Assembly (NCBI GenBank): GCA_029062865.1
Contig: JAIDPG010000054.1
Coordinates: 1-7,750, forward strand
Length of the DNA stretch: 7,750 nt
Reading direction: 5' to 3'
Source: Oscillospiraceae bacterium
GTDB taxonomy: Bacteria; Bacillota; Clostridia; Oscillospirales; Ruminococcaceae
Shown here: one piece after another, positions 1 through 6,882 of the stretch
Position numbering within the stretch: position 1 is the stretch's first letter
Layout: the number at the start of each line of letters is the position of its first letter
The notes under the pieces: model-generated
What the model was told of the DNA's origin: nothing
Database searches by the model: none
The model's input: only the letters and a program-made list of their open reading frames with translations
Position numbers and translations under genes: made by a program

Positions 1-2350
1 CATCGGTCGTACGGACAAACAACGGCGGTGGATTGTCCGCGTGCTTATAGCCCTGCCCCGCTTGGAGAATTTTTCGATACACTCCGTCCTCGGGGTCTTT
101 GAAATGCACGTCGCAGGTCGCAACGCACTTTTTGCCGAGCTTGTCCGCAAGCTCGACAATGCGCTTATTTAACTCGCGAAGCTCGTCGTCGTTTTTAACA
201 TTGCCTTCGCGCACTAAAAACTCGTTGTTCGCGATTGGCTGAATTTCTAGATAGTCATAAGTCTCGGCGATTTTCTCGATCTCCTCCTGAGGCTTGTTGT
301 CGAGTATCGCACGGAAAAGCTCGCCCGCCTCGCACGCCGAACCGATTATCAGACCCTCGCGGTGCATTTGAAGCACCGACAGCGGAATTCTCGGCTTTTT
401 GTAAAAATACTCGAGGTTAGAAAGCGACACGAGCTTGTAGAGATTTTTAAGCCCAACGCTGTTTTGTACGAGAATTATCATGTGATACGTCGGCAGGGAC
501 TTTATGTCCTTGTCTCCGACAAGCCTGTTAAAATCGCCGAGCTTATCCAATTTTCCGAGCTTGGCCGTATTTGCAATCAATTTTAAAAAGATTTCGGCAA
601 GTATCTTCGCGTCGCTAATCGCGCGGTGGTGGTCGAAATCCCCGAGCTTGAACTCCTTCACAACGGTGTCGAGCTTATGGTTTTTGAGATTTGGCAGCGC
701 CGCTCGACAAAGCGCGAGCGTGTCAACGGATTTGAATTTGTAGTCTATCCCCTGCCGCTCGCAGACGGCGCGGACAAATCCCGTGTCAAAGCTCGCGTTG
801 TGCGCGACAAGCACGCCTTTCCCCGCGAACTTGATAAATTTTTCGATCGCTTCCTTCTCCTTCGGAGCACACTTCACCATATCTTCCGTGATGCTTGTGA
901 GCTTTGTAGTCTCATCGGAAAGCGGGCACTCGGGGTCTACGAACGTCTGAAACTCTTCAACGACCTCGCGGTTTTTCAGCTTCACCGCTCCGATTTCGAT
1001 AATGCGGTCGTCGCGGCTGTTAAGCCCCGTGGTCTCAAGGTCAAAAACTATGATCTCATCGTCGATGGGATAATCCGCGCAGCCTGTTATCAGCGTTTCG
1101 CTGTCGTTGACGAAATACGCCTCCACACCGTAGATGAGCTTCATTTTTTGGTCGTCCTTGTTAATGGACTCAATAGTATTCATCGCCAGCGGGTACGCCT
1201 GGAGATTTCCGTGGTCGGTGATAGCCACCGCCTTGTGCCCCCACTCGTATGCCTGCTTGATAAGCTCGTCCGCGGGAGTAATCGCGTCCATATCGGACAT
1301 ATTTGTGTGCATATGAAGTTCCACGCGCTTCTGCTCCGAGTTGTCCTTGCGGGAATGAGTTGTTATAAGCGCCATAGAGCTCGGGCGGATATTAAGCTCA
1401 TTAGAGAACTTGTCGAACTCGAATTTCCCCGAAACTATCACGGTTTTTCCGACGGCGAGATACTTCTTGACCGTGTCTGTGTTCTCGGACGGCGTTATGA
1501 TTTTAATAAGCTGAGAGGAGGTCTTGTCCGAAAAATACGCGGAATAAATCAGCGTTTGTTTGTCGCGGGATGTGTGATCGTCGGTCTTGAAAACCTCTCC
1601 CCAGACAGTCGCCGTGTCCTGGTCTTCAAAATTCTCGGACATCGGCTCGGGGTATTTAAAATCGTTCTTCCCATAGAACAGCTTCGCGGATTTATCAAAA
1701 TGCTCGTTTTCAAACGAAAGCAGAATTTCCTGCGGCTCCTCGGCAAACTGCGGCTTTTTTGCTCTTCCTTTCCCCGAATAGCCCGAATGTCCGTTCGAAT
1801 ACCCGCCCTGCGGTTTTTGTGGAGCGGGAGCCTCGGGAGGAGCCACAACGGTGAGCTTTTCATTATTTAAAAGCTCCTCGGGATTTAATTCATTTTCCGA
1901 CGTAAAGCTTATGTGAATTACCATATCGAAAAAGCCCTTGACAAACGTTTCAATCTTCTTGTCGATGCCAAAGCCCTCCAGAGCGCGAATGCCTCCGGAG
2001 CTTAATGTTATCTCATATGTATTGTCGTCGTTTGAGATCTCCGCGCCGTCAAGATAACCGTTTACGTAGCTGTTTTTGTTCTTGATAAGCTCGAGAATAT
2101 CGTAAACGTAATCGCTTGTAAAAAGCGCGGGGTGATATTTCGGGTAAAGCGTAACGGCAACGCCGTCGAGCGCGTTTGAAAGCGCTTCGTTGGCTTTGAA
2201 AAGCTCCGTCATCGGCACAAGATCATCAAGCGCCAGATTTATATTCAGAATGTTTTTCGACTTGTCGCTCACTATTTTTAAAACCTTGCCGTTTGCTATT
2301 TCAGGCAATAATTCGACGTTTTCAAACAGCTGTGAAAGCGTACTGCTCAT
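1..2350 (-). CDS. polC: DNA polymerase III alpha subunit, PolC type (3' end outside window)
   Basis: Replicative DNA polymerase of Firmicutes with a built-in 3'-5' proofreading exonuclease. The reading frame is open for 783 codons from the ATG at 2350 to the left edge, about half of the usual ~1,430-1,450 residues. In order I see an N-terminal domain (about 1-165), a Pro/Gly/Ser-rich linker (about 170-200), an OB-fold region (about 245-335), the first half of a PHP domain (ELHMHTNMSDMD at 344-355, ITDHGN at 377-382), an inserted DEDDh exonuclease and the second half of PHP (CDVHF at 746-750). The exonuclease has DLETTGLN at 437-444 (D437, E439), VAHNASFD at 515-522 (D522) and H575-x4-D580, so all its catalytic positions are present. 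An exonuclease inserted inside PHP identifies PolC rather than DnaE. Palm, fingers and C-terminal domains lie beyond the window. The start is supported by GGAAAGGAAG at 2357-2366, about 7 bases upstream. No frameshift is seen. Confidence 0.97.
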   Translation of the reverse strand, partial: MSSTLSQLFENVELLPEIANGKVLKIVSDKSKNILNINLALDDLVPMTELFKANEALSNALDGVAVTLYPKYHPALFTSDYVYDILELIKNKNSYVNGYLDGAEISNDDNTYEITLSSGGIRALEGFGIDKKIETFVKGFFDMVIHISFTSENELNPEELLNNEKLTVVAPPEAPAPQKPQGGYSNGHSGYSGKGRAKKPQFAEEPQEILLSFENEHFDKSAKLFYGKNDFKYPEPMSENFEDQDTATVWGEVFKTDDHTSRDKQTLIYSAYFSDKTSSQLIKIITPSENTDTVKKYLAVGKTVIVSGKFEFDKFSNELNIRPSSMALITTHSRKDNSEQKRVELHMHTNMSDMDAITPADELIKQAYEWGHKAVAITDHGNLQAYPLAMNTIESINKDDQKMKLIYGVEAYFVNDSETLITGCADYPIDDEIIVFDLETTGLNSRDDRIIEIGAVKLKNREVVEEFQTFVDPECPLSDETTKLTSITEDMVKCAPKEKEAIEKFIKFAGKGVLVAHNASFDTGFVRAVCERQGIDYKFKSVDTLALCRAALPNLKNHKLDTVVKEFKLGDFDHHRAISDAKILAEIFLKLIANTAKLGKLDKLGDFNRLVGDKDIKSLPTYHMIILVQNSVGLKNLYKLVSLSNLEYFYKKPRIPLSVLQMHREGLIIGSACEAGELFRAILDNKPQEEIEKIAETYDYLEIQPIANNEFLVREGNVKNDDELRELNKRIVELADKLGKKCVATCDVHFKDPEDGVYRKILQAGQGYKHADNPPPLFVRTTD

Positions 2351-2370
2351 CGGTTATCTTCCTTTCCAAT

Positions 2371-2402
2371 GCGTTTTCCCCCTCCTGCGCAGGAGGAAAC
2401 GC
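2371..2402. repeat. GC-rich palindrome in the ispG-polC gap (polC leader hairpin)
   Basis: Bases 2381-2396 form a perfect 16-base palindrome (CCTCCTGCGCAGGAGG). Outside it, GCGTTT at 2371-2376 can pair with AAACGC at 2397-2402, leaving four unpaired bases (2377-2380) on one side. In the polC direction it lies just upstream of the ribosome binding site. It is not followed by a T-run on the minus strand, so it does not look like an intrinsic terminator. It may be an mRNA processing or stability hairpin, or a dispersed palindromic element. It resembles the palindrome at 5763-5797 (shared CGTTYTCCCC start and a central CCT...AGG). Confidence 0.7.
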
Positions 2403-2420
2403 CGTTTAATCAATGTAAAT

Positions 2421-3458
2421 TTACAGATTATCTATTTCCTTTTTAAGTTCGCTCAAAATCATTTCCTCGGGCACTTTCCGGATGATCTCGCCCTTCTTGA
2501 AGATCAAGCCCTCGCCGTTTCCGCCGGCTACTCCTATGTCCGCCTCGCGAGCCTCGCCGGGACCGTTCACCGCGCAGCCCATAACCGCGACCCTTATCGG
2601 CTTTTCTACATCGCGCAGCATTTCCTCGACTTTATTCGCAAGCGTTATGAGATCGATTTTCGTGCGCCCGCAGGTCGGGCAGGAAATGATTTCCACGCCG
2701 CTTGCTTTCCCGCACGCCTTCAGAATATCCCTTGCGGCGTAAACCTCTTTGACAGGGTCTGCGGTGAGAGACACGCGTATCGTCTCGCCAATGCCGTCGC
2801 AAAGCAGCGAGCCTATCCCTATCGCGGATTTTATCAATCCCATGCGCTCTGTGCCCGCCTCGGTCACTCCGAGGTGAAGCGGGTAGTTTACTTGCTCCGC
2901 GATAAGCCGATAAGCTGCTATCATAAGCTCCACGTTCGAGGATTTTATGCTGATGACAATGTCGTCGAAATCCGCGTTGTTAAGCAGCTTTACGTGCGAA
3001 AGCGCGCTTTCGGCGAGAGCCTCCGCGGTGGGTTTTCCGTATTTCGCGAGCAGCTCCCTTTCAAGCGAGCCGCTGTTCACGCCTATCCTTATCGGCACGT
3101 TGTTCTCTCGGCAAGCCTTCGCGACCGCCGCAACGTTCTCTTCCCCGCCAATGTTCCCCGGGTTTATCCGAACCTTGTCAACGCCGGCTTCTATACAAGC
3201 TAAGGCAATTTTGTGATCAAAGTGAATATCCGCGACAATTGGGACTCTTACGGCGTTTTTCAGCGCCGTGATAAGCGGGACGTTTTCAACCGACGGCACG
3301 GCGGCGCGTATAATTTCGCAGCCCGCCGCCTCGAGCGCCCTCGCCTGCGCAACGCTCGCCGCGATGTCCTCCGCGGGTGTGTTCAGCATTGACTGAACGT
3401 ATATTTTCCCGCCGCCGAGTTCCAGCCCGCCAACCTTTACTTTCTTCGCGATTCTCAC
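2421..3458 (-). CDS. ispG: 4-hydroxy-3-methylbut-2-enyl diphosphate synthase (flavodoxin type)
   Basis: IspG (GcpE) is the penultimate enzyme of the MEP isoprenoid pathway. It reductively converts 2-C-methylerythritol 2,4-cyclodiphosphate to HMBPP using a [4Fe-4S] cluster in the cytoplasm. The 345-residue product has the usual bacterial length and no plant-type insert. The N-terminal TIM-barrel half carries VQSM at 21-24, VADIHFD at 75-81 and RINPGNIG at 97-104. The C-terminal cluster domain has CPTCGR at 260-265 (C260, C263) and MGCAVNGPGE at 293-302 (C295, E302), supplying the three Cys and one Glu cluster ligands known for the family. The usual QSMTNT reads QSMLNT here. The start is a GTG that directly follows the rseP stop codon with no gap, which suggests translational coupling. 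Alternative in-frame starts would cut into the conserved N-terminus. Confidence 0.97.
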   Translation of the reverse strand: MRIAKKVKVGGLELGGGKIYVQSMLNTPAEDIAASVAQARALEAAGCEIIRAAVPSVENVPLITALKNAVRVPIVADIHFDHKIALACIEAGVDKVRINPGNIGGEENVAAVAKACRENNVPIRIGVNSGSLERELLAKYGKPTAEALAESALSHVKLLNNADFDDIVISIKSSNVELMIAAYRLIAEQVNYPLHLGVTEAGTERMGLIKSAIGIGSLLCDGIGETIRVSLTADPVKEVYAARDILKACGKASGVEIISCPTCGRTKIDLITLANKVEEMLRDVEKPIRVAVMGCAVNGPGEAREADIGVAGGNGEGLIFKKGEIIRKVPEEMILSELKKEIDNL

Positions 3459-4523
3459 CTAAAAGCCCCCCGTAAACAGCTTTCTTATATCGTTGAACGT
3501 GACGACAATCATCAGAAGCAAAAGCGCCGCCATTCCGACAAAATGCACCATGCCCTCCACCTCAGGCTTTGTGGGCTTTCGGCGGATAAGCTCAACGATC
3601 AGGAAAATGAATCTCGCGCCGTCCAGCGCGGGTATCGGCAGGAGATTGAACACGCCGAGGTTTATCGTGATAAGCGAGACGATATACAGAAAATCCTCCA
3701 GCGTGTAGTGCTTCACCGCGTCGGAGATCACCGTGCCGACACCGATAGGTCCGGAGAGCTCGTTAATGCCGTATTTTCCGCGGATTAAATCGACAAGCGT
3801 CATAATGATAAGCCGCGCTGTCGAGCAGCTTTCACGCCAGCTCGCGCCGATCACGCTTGTGAACGTCTTTTCCTCGGCGAGGATTATGAAATCGAAATAA
3901 ACGCCCGTAGAGCCGTCCTGGCGCTCAATAGTCATAAACTCAACATCGGGAATTGTAATTACCTCGCCGTCTCTTTTTACCTTGAAGTCAAACACCAGAT
4001 TGCCCTCGGCGTTTTTGCGGTCGCTTGATTGGAGCTTGTAGCTGATGTCAGTCGACGTGAAGATCGGCAGCCCGTCGACGCTTATAATCTTGTCGCCCGC
4101 CCTCAGATACTCGCTGGAAACGCTCTGCGGCTCGAACGAGTGGATAACGGTCGTCGGGAGATATTTCATTGTCAGCATCATAATCAAAACGACGATAAAG
4201 CCGAGGACAAGGTTCATAAGCGGCCCCGCGAGAATGACAATCATTCGCTTCCACACGGGCGCTGCGTTGAACGCTCTCGGGTTTTGGAGCTTCTCCTCCT
4301 CGGTCGCGGTGCCGTCCTCGCCCTCAAACGCGCAAAAGCCGCCAACGGGGATCGCGCGGAGCACAAACTCCGTTTCCTTGCCCTTTTTGCGAAGCAGCGC
4401 GGGACCCATTCCCAGCGCGAACTCCTTTACAAAGATACCGCACGCTTTCGCGGCGATGTAATGCCCGAATTCGTGAAGCAATATTATCACACAGAATACA
4501 AGTATCGCAATGACTATTGACAT
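3459..4523 (-). CDS. rseP: RIP metalloprotease RseP/RasP (site-2 protease, M50)
   Basis: Integral-membrane zinc protease that makes the second, intramembrane cut in membrane-bound substrates such as anti-sigma factors and signal-peptide remnants (RasP/YluC in Bacillus). The 354-residue protein starts with a membrane segment carrying HEFGH (H17, E18, H21), the zinc site. A second hydrophobic segment follows at about 92-118 (ILAGPLMNLVLGF region). A single PDZ domain lies at about 125-205 (RAGDKIISVDG at 141-151). The third zinc-ligand motif NLLPIPALDG is at 293-302 (D301), and a last membrane segment is at about 326-345. One PDZ domain is usual for Firmicutes, against two in E. coli RseP. The ATG has an excellent binding site (GGAGGAA, 4526-4532) and lies 12 bases after the dxr stop. 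Its physiological substrate cannot be read from this window. Confidence 0.96.
   Translation of the reverse strand: MSIVIAILVFCVIILLHEFGHYIAAKACGIFVKEFALGMGPALLRKKGKETEFVLRAIPVGGFCAFEGEDGTATEEEKLQNPRAFNAAPVWKRMIVILAGPLMNLVLGFIVVLIMMLTMKYLPTTVIHSFEPQSVSSEYLRAGDKIISVDGLPIFTSTDISYKLQSSDRKNAEGNLVFDFKVKRDGEVITIPDVEFMTIERQDGSTGVYFDFIILAEEKTFTSVIGASWRESCSTARLIIMTLVDLIRGKYGINELSGPIGVGTVISDAVKHYTLEDFLYIVSLITINLGVFNLLPIPALDGARFIFLIVELIRRKPTKPEVEGMVHFVGMAALLLLMIVVTFNDIRKLFTGGF
3466..3471 (-). promoter_or_regulatory. ribosome binding site for the GTG start of ispG
   Basis: On the minus strand a G6 run lies inside the last codons of rseP, 7 bases before GTG at 3458-3456. It supports the non-ATG start, because no ATG exists in frame between here and the conserved IspG N-terminus. 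Confidence 0.5.
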
Positions 4524-4535
4524 ATTTCCTCCAAT

Positions 4536-5684
4536 TTATTTTGACAAACCGAATTTTGTGAGTACAAATTTTTCGGCTGATTTTTGAGTGTCAAGAAGCT
4601 CGTAAAGTGTCGGGTTCGCGATAAATTTGACCTCCGAGAGCGATTCTTCAACCGCGTCGCCGATGTCGAGGAAGCGTATTCTTCCGTCGAGGAACAACCG
4701 CACAGCCGTTTCGTTCGCGCAGTTTATGATGCACGGCGCGTTTCCGCCCTTTTCAATAGCGCGCTTTGCCGCCGCGAGGCAGACGAACGTTTTCTCGTCG
4801 GGAGTTCCAAACGTGAGCGCGGAAAGATCCTCAAACGAGAGTTTCTTCGCGGGGCAGTCCAAACGCTCGGGATAAGTCAGCGCGTACTGAATAGGAAGTC
4901 GCATATCGGCGCTCCCAAGCTGCGCGATTATCGCGCCGTCCTCGAATTCCACCGCCGAATGTATCACGCTTTCGCGCTGGACAACGATTTGTATCTGCGA
5001 GGGCTCCGCGCCGAACAGCCACACCGCCTCGATAAGCTCCAGACCCTTGTTCATCAGCGTCGCGCTGTCGATCGTGATTTTCTCGCCCATTGCCCAGTTC
5101 GGGTGAGCAAGCGCCTGCTCCTTTGTCACTCCCGCGAGCTCGCCGAGGTTTTTGCCATAGAAAGGTCCTCCCGACGCGGTGAGAATTATTTTCGAGAATT
5201 TGTTTCCCGCCGCGCCCTGCAGGCACTGGAAAATCGCGGAGTGCTCGCTGTCGACGGGGAGAAGCTTAACGCCGCTGCGCTCCACCGCGTCCATTACGAG
5301 CTTTCCGCCCGTGACAAGCGTTTCCTTGTTCGCGAGCGCGACATCGTTTCCCGCTCTGATCGCGGAAAGCGTCGGCACAAGCCCCGCCATTCCGACGATC
5401 GCGTTCACGACTCTGCATCCCGGCAGCGCCGCTATCTCGCACAAGCCTTTCTCCCCGCCGTGCACTTTGATTTCCGTATCGGCGAGGCGGGTTTTCAAGT
5501 CCTTAACAAGCGTTTCGTCAGCGATGACGGCGTATTCGGGCAAGAATTCCCGCGCCTGCGCCTCAAGCGTTTCAACGTCGCTGTTCGCGGACAACGCCTT
5601 TATCACTATATTATGCGCTCTGCAAACGTCTAATGTCTGCTTGCCTATTGAGCCCGTTGAACCGAGCAACACTATTTTGTCCAT
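4536..5684 (-). CDS. dxr: 1-deoxy-D-xylulose 5-phosphate reductoisomerase
   Basis: Dxr (IspC) catalyses the first committed step of the MEP pathway: NADPH- and divalent-metal-dependent rearrangement and reduction of DXP to 2-C-methylerythritol 4-phosphate. It is the fosmidomycin target. The 382 residues match the family length. The N-terminal Rossmann domain has GSTGSIGKQT at 8-17 and LANKETLV at 117-124. The catalytic domain has the metal ligands D145 and E147 (PVDSEHSAIFQCL), SGGPF at 171-175, the flexible-loop region HPNWAMGEKI at 194-203 and MNKGLELIEA at 211-220 with N212, K213 and E216. All expected active-site residues are present. AAGGAG at 5689-5694 is 4 bases before the ATG. The gene follows a 183-base gap with two hairpins, so it may head its own transcript with rseP and ispG. 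Confidence 0.98.
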   Translation of the reverse strand: MDKIVLLGSTGSIGKQTLDVCRAHNIVIKALSANSDVETLEAQAREFLPEYAVIADETLVKDLKTRLADTEIKVHGGEKGLCEIAALPGCRVVNAIVGMAGLVPTLSAIRAGNDVALANKETLVTGGKLVMDAVERSGVKLLPVDSEHSAIFQCLQGAAGNKFSKIILTASGGPFYGKNLGELAGVTKEQALAHPNWAMGEKITIDSATLMNKGLELIEAVWLFGAEPSQIQIVVQRESVIHSAVEFEDGAIIAQLGSADMRLPIQYALTYPERLDCPAKKLSFEDLSALTFGTPDEKTFVCLAAAKRAIEKGGNAPCIINCANETAVRLFLDGRIRFLDIGDAVEESLSEVKFIANPTLYELLDTQKSAEKFVLTKFGLSK

Positions 5685-5762
5685 ATTTCTCCTTTTGTAT
5701 AATATACCGTTTTTCTAGCGGGATTTTAGTCCCCTACTAAAAAATTCTTTTAAATCAATAGC

Positions 5763-5797
5763 TTTCGTTCTCCCCGCCTCAGGCGGGGAGAACGAAA
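5763..5797. repeat. perfect 17+1+17 inverted repeat in the cdsA-dxr gap
   Basis: The left arm TTTCGTTCTCCCCGCCT (5763-5779) is the exact reverse complement of 5781-5797, with one central base at 5780. As RNA it would fold to a stem of about 15 pairs with a GC-rich core. On the plus strand the right arm continues into an A-run (5795-5801), so on the minus strand the T-run precedes rather than follows the hairpin. It therefore lacks the layout of an intrinsic terminator on either strand. A REP-like palindrome, an RNase III site or an mRNA-stability element are the alternatives. Confidence 0.8.
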
Positions 5798-5820
5798 AAA
5801 ATTCAGCACTCCCTATCGAC

Positions 5821-5854
5821 AAAATCACCCATTCGTTTTGCGAATGGGGATTTT
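5821..5854 (-). terminator. possible weak terminator hairpin after cdsA
   Basis: Starting 13 bases past the cdsA stop, CCCATTCG (5828-5835) pairs with CGAATGGG (5841-5848) around a TTTTG loop. Six more A-T/C-G pairs (5821-5826 with 5849-5854) extend it past one bulged A at 5827. On the minus strand the 3' arm ends in TGATTTTG, so the U-tract is short and partly inside the stem. On the plus strand the tail is slightly better (ATTTTTGATC), but no plus-strand gene ends here. A partial terminator separating frr-uppS-cdsA from dxr-rseP-ispG-polC is my inference. Confidence 0.4.
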
Positions 5855-5867
5855 TGATCTTTATAGC

Positions 5868-6707
5868 TTAAGCTAATGGCAGCGTCGGCGAGAGGTAGGA
5901 GAACACCACGTAAATAAACGGCGCTACGAACAGCACGCTGTCAAATCTGTCAAGAATTCCGCCGTGCCCCGGCATCAGGTTGCCGAAATCCTTTACGTTA
6001 TACTGACGCTTTATTACCGAAGCGGAGAGGTCTCCGAGCACGCCGATCACCGAGGCTATCATTCCGACAGGTATTATCACGGCGTAGTTCATTTTTATCT
6101 CGCTTGGCAGCAGAAGGTTGTACACGAGGCATTGCACCGTAACTCCGATGCCGACTGTTATCACGCCGCCGATCAAGCCCTCGACGGTCTTTTTCGGGCT
6201 TATTACGGGACAGAGCTTGTGCTTGCCGAGGAACGTCCCGACAAAATACGCGCCCGAATCCCCAAGCCACGCGCAGAACAACAGATACACGATAAGAAAA
6301 ACGCCGGGCAGATAGCCCTCGTAGAAATACCTCACGGAAATTATACAAGAAAGCGCCGAGGGAATGACAAACGCCGCCGCGCCGCACGAGGCAACGTCCA
6401 CAAACGTAATCGTTTTGTGCCCGAAAAGCATCGTGCAAATCAGCACCATAATAAAAATCAAAAACGCCGAAAACCGAAACGGCTTTGCTTCCTCAACCAC
6501 GAGAAGCGCCGGCACGGCGAGCGCGAAAATCACGCAGAACCAACACAAAAACTTGTGCTTGTCGCATTTTATCGCGTGGATAAGCTCCCAGGCGCCAACA
6601 GCCGAAAAAGCCGACAGCAATCCCAGATATACATAAAAATTATCAAGAACCAGCGCTGTCACGCCAACCGCGATGCCAACCAGCGCCGAAACGATTCTCT
6701 TCAGCAT
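5868..6707 (-). CDS. cdsA: phosphatidate cytidylyltransferase (CDP-diglyceride synthase)
   Basis: CdsA makes CDP-diacylglycerol from phosphatidic acid and CTP at the membrane, the branch point for bacterial phospholipid synthesis. The 279-residue protein is strongly hydrophobic, with about eight candidate membrane segments from residue 5 to the C-terminus. The family signature is intact near the C-terminus: SVIKR at 230-234, then KDFGNLMPGHGGILDRFD ending at D256. A second conserved stretch GDSGAYFVGTFLGKHK at 149-164 is followed by SPKKTVEG at 170-177. The ATG has GGAAAGG (6715-6721) 7 bases upstream. The frame stays open for 30 codons upstream of the ATG, to a stop at 6798-6800, because copy A of the uppS-tail repeat happens to be in phase. 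That stretch holds no ATG, GTG or TTG, so the start at 6707 stands. The gene lies 175 bases downstream of uppS. Confidence 0.97.
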   Translation of the reverse strand: MLKRIVSALVGIAVGVTALVLDNFYVYLGLLSAFSAVGAWELIHAIKCDKHKFLCWFCVIFALAVPALLVVEEAKPFRFSAFLIFIMVLICTMLFGHKTITFVDVASCGAAAFVIPSALSCIISVRYFYEGYLPGVFLIVYLLFCAWLGDSGAYFVGTFLGKHKLCPVISPKKTVEGLIGGVITVGIGVTVQCLVYNLLLPSEIKMNYAVIIPVGMIASVIGVLGDLSASVIKRQYNVKDFGNLMPGHGGILDRFDSVLFVAPFIYVVFSYLSPTLPLA

Positions 6708-6743
6708 AATGGAGCCTTTCCGACCTTTATTTTTATTTTTGCT

Positions 6744-6801
6744 AAATCTAAGAGAACGCGCCGCGTATTCTTTGAGCGCGTTTACAAGGTCTTTTTTCTA
6801 T
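6744..6801 (-). pseudogene. uppS C-terminal tail remnant, copy A (older)
   Basis: On the minus strand it encodes KKDLVNALKEYAARSLRF, clearly related to the UppS tail but with six amino-acid changes over about 17 residues. It is one base out of phase with uppS and copy B, and by chance in phase with cdsA. A TAG at 6798-6800 opens the stretch and no start codon follows before the cdsA ATG, so it is unlikely to be translated. Greater divergence suggests it is older than copy B. Confidence 0.7.
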
Positions 6802-6819
6802 CTGTTTTTTAATTTTGAC

Positions 6820-6877
6820 GAATCTGCGGGAGCGTCCCGCGTATACTTCTATCGCGTTTTCAAGGTCTTTTTCTTAA
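6820..6877 (-). pseudogene. uppS C-terminal tail remnant, copy B
   Basis: On the minus strand this stretch encodes KDLENAIEVYAGRSRRF, against KDLENAIEEYAGRSRRF in UppS residues 215-231. It is in the same phase as uppS but lies behind two in-frame stops (TAG at 6883-6885, TAA at 6874-6876). It has no start codon or binding site of its own, so it should not be translated. Near-identity to the real tail means a recent duplication or gene conversion. Confidence 0.75.
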
Positions 6878-6882
6878 CGCAG

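Noticed and set aside
1549..1863. Minus-strand open frame (104 codons) inside polC
   Set aside because: It is in another frame from PolC on the same strand, and the PolC frame is continuous through it (linker and OB region).
626..1870. Long plus-strand open frame (414 codons) opposite polC
   Set aside because: It lies wholly antisense to a clearly coding PolC frame with intact exonuclease and PHP motifs. Its product has no recognisable motif and it arises from GC-biased codon positions.
2414..2425. Perfect 12-base palindrome TGTAAATTTACA over the ispG stop codon
   Set aside because: AT-rich palindromes of this size are expected by chance about twice in a window this long. It has no promoter beside it and partly lies in coding sequence, so an operator call is not supported.
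2190..3203. Plus-strand open frame (337 codons) opposite ispG and the polC start
   Set aside because: It spans an intergenic gap and antisense of IspG. The minus-strand frame carries all IspG cluster ligands, and the product shows no family features.
4584..5633. Plus-strand open frame (349 codons) opposite dxr
   Set aside because: Mirror frame of dxr; Arg-rich, low-complexity product with no motif. Dxr on the minus strand is unambiguous.
5698..5703. Plus-strand TATAAT just upstream of dxr
   Set aside because: It would drive transcription away from dxr toward the cdsA antisense strand, and no good -35 lies 16-18 bases before it. On the minus strand the related TATATT would give almost no leader and also lacks a -35.
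5716..5736. Small hairpin before dxr (GGGA/TCCC with outer TAG/CTA pairs)
   Set aside because: Only four contiguous inner pairs, a mismatch and a loop of six; too weak to call a regulatory element or attenuator.
5685..5867. Possible riboswitch or T-box leader before dxr
   Set aside because: No T-box motif, specifier-loop pattern or known riboswitch core was recognisable; only simple hairpins are seen.
5964..6812. Plus-strand open frame (282 codons) opposite cdsA
   Set aside because: Shadow of cdsA; the product is the basic, His/Arg-rich complement expected opposite a hydrophobic membrane protein.
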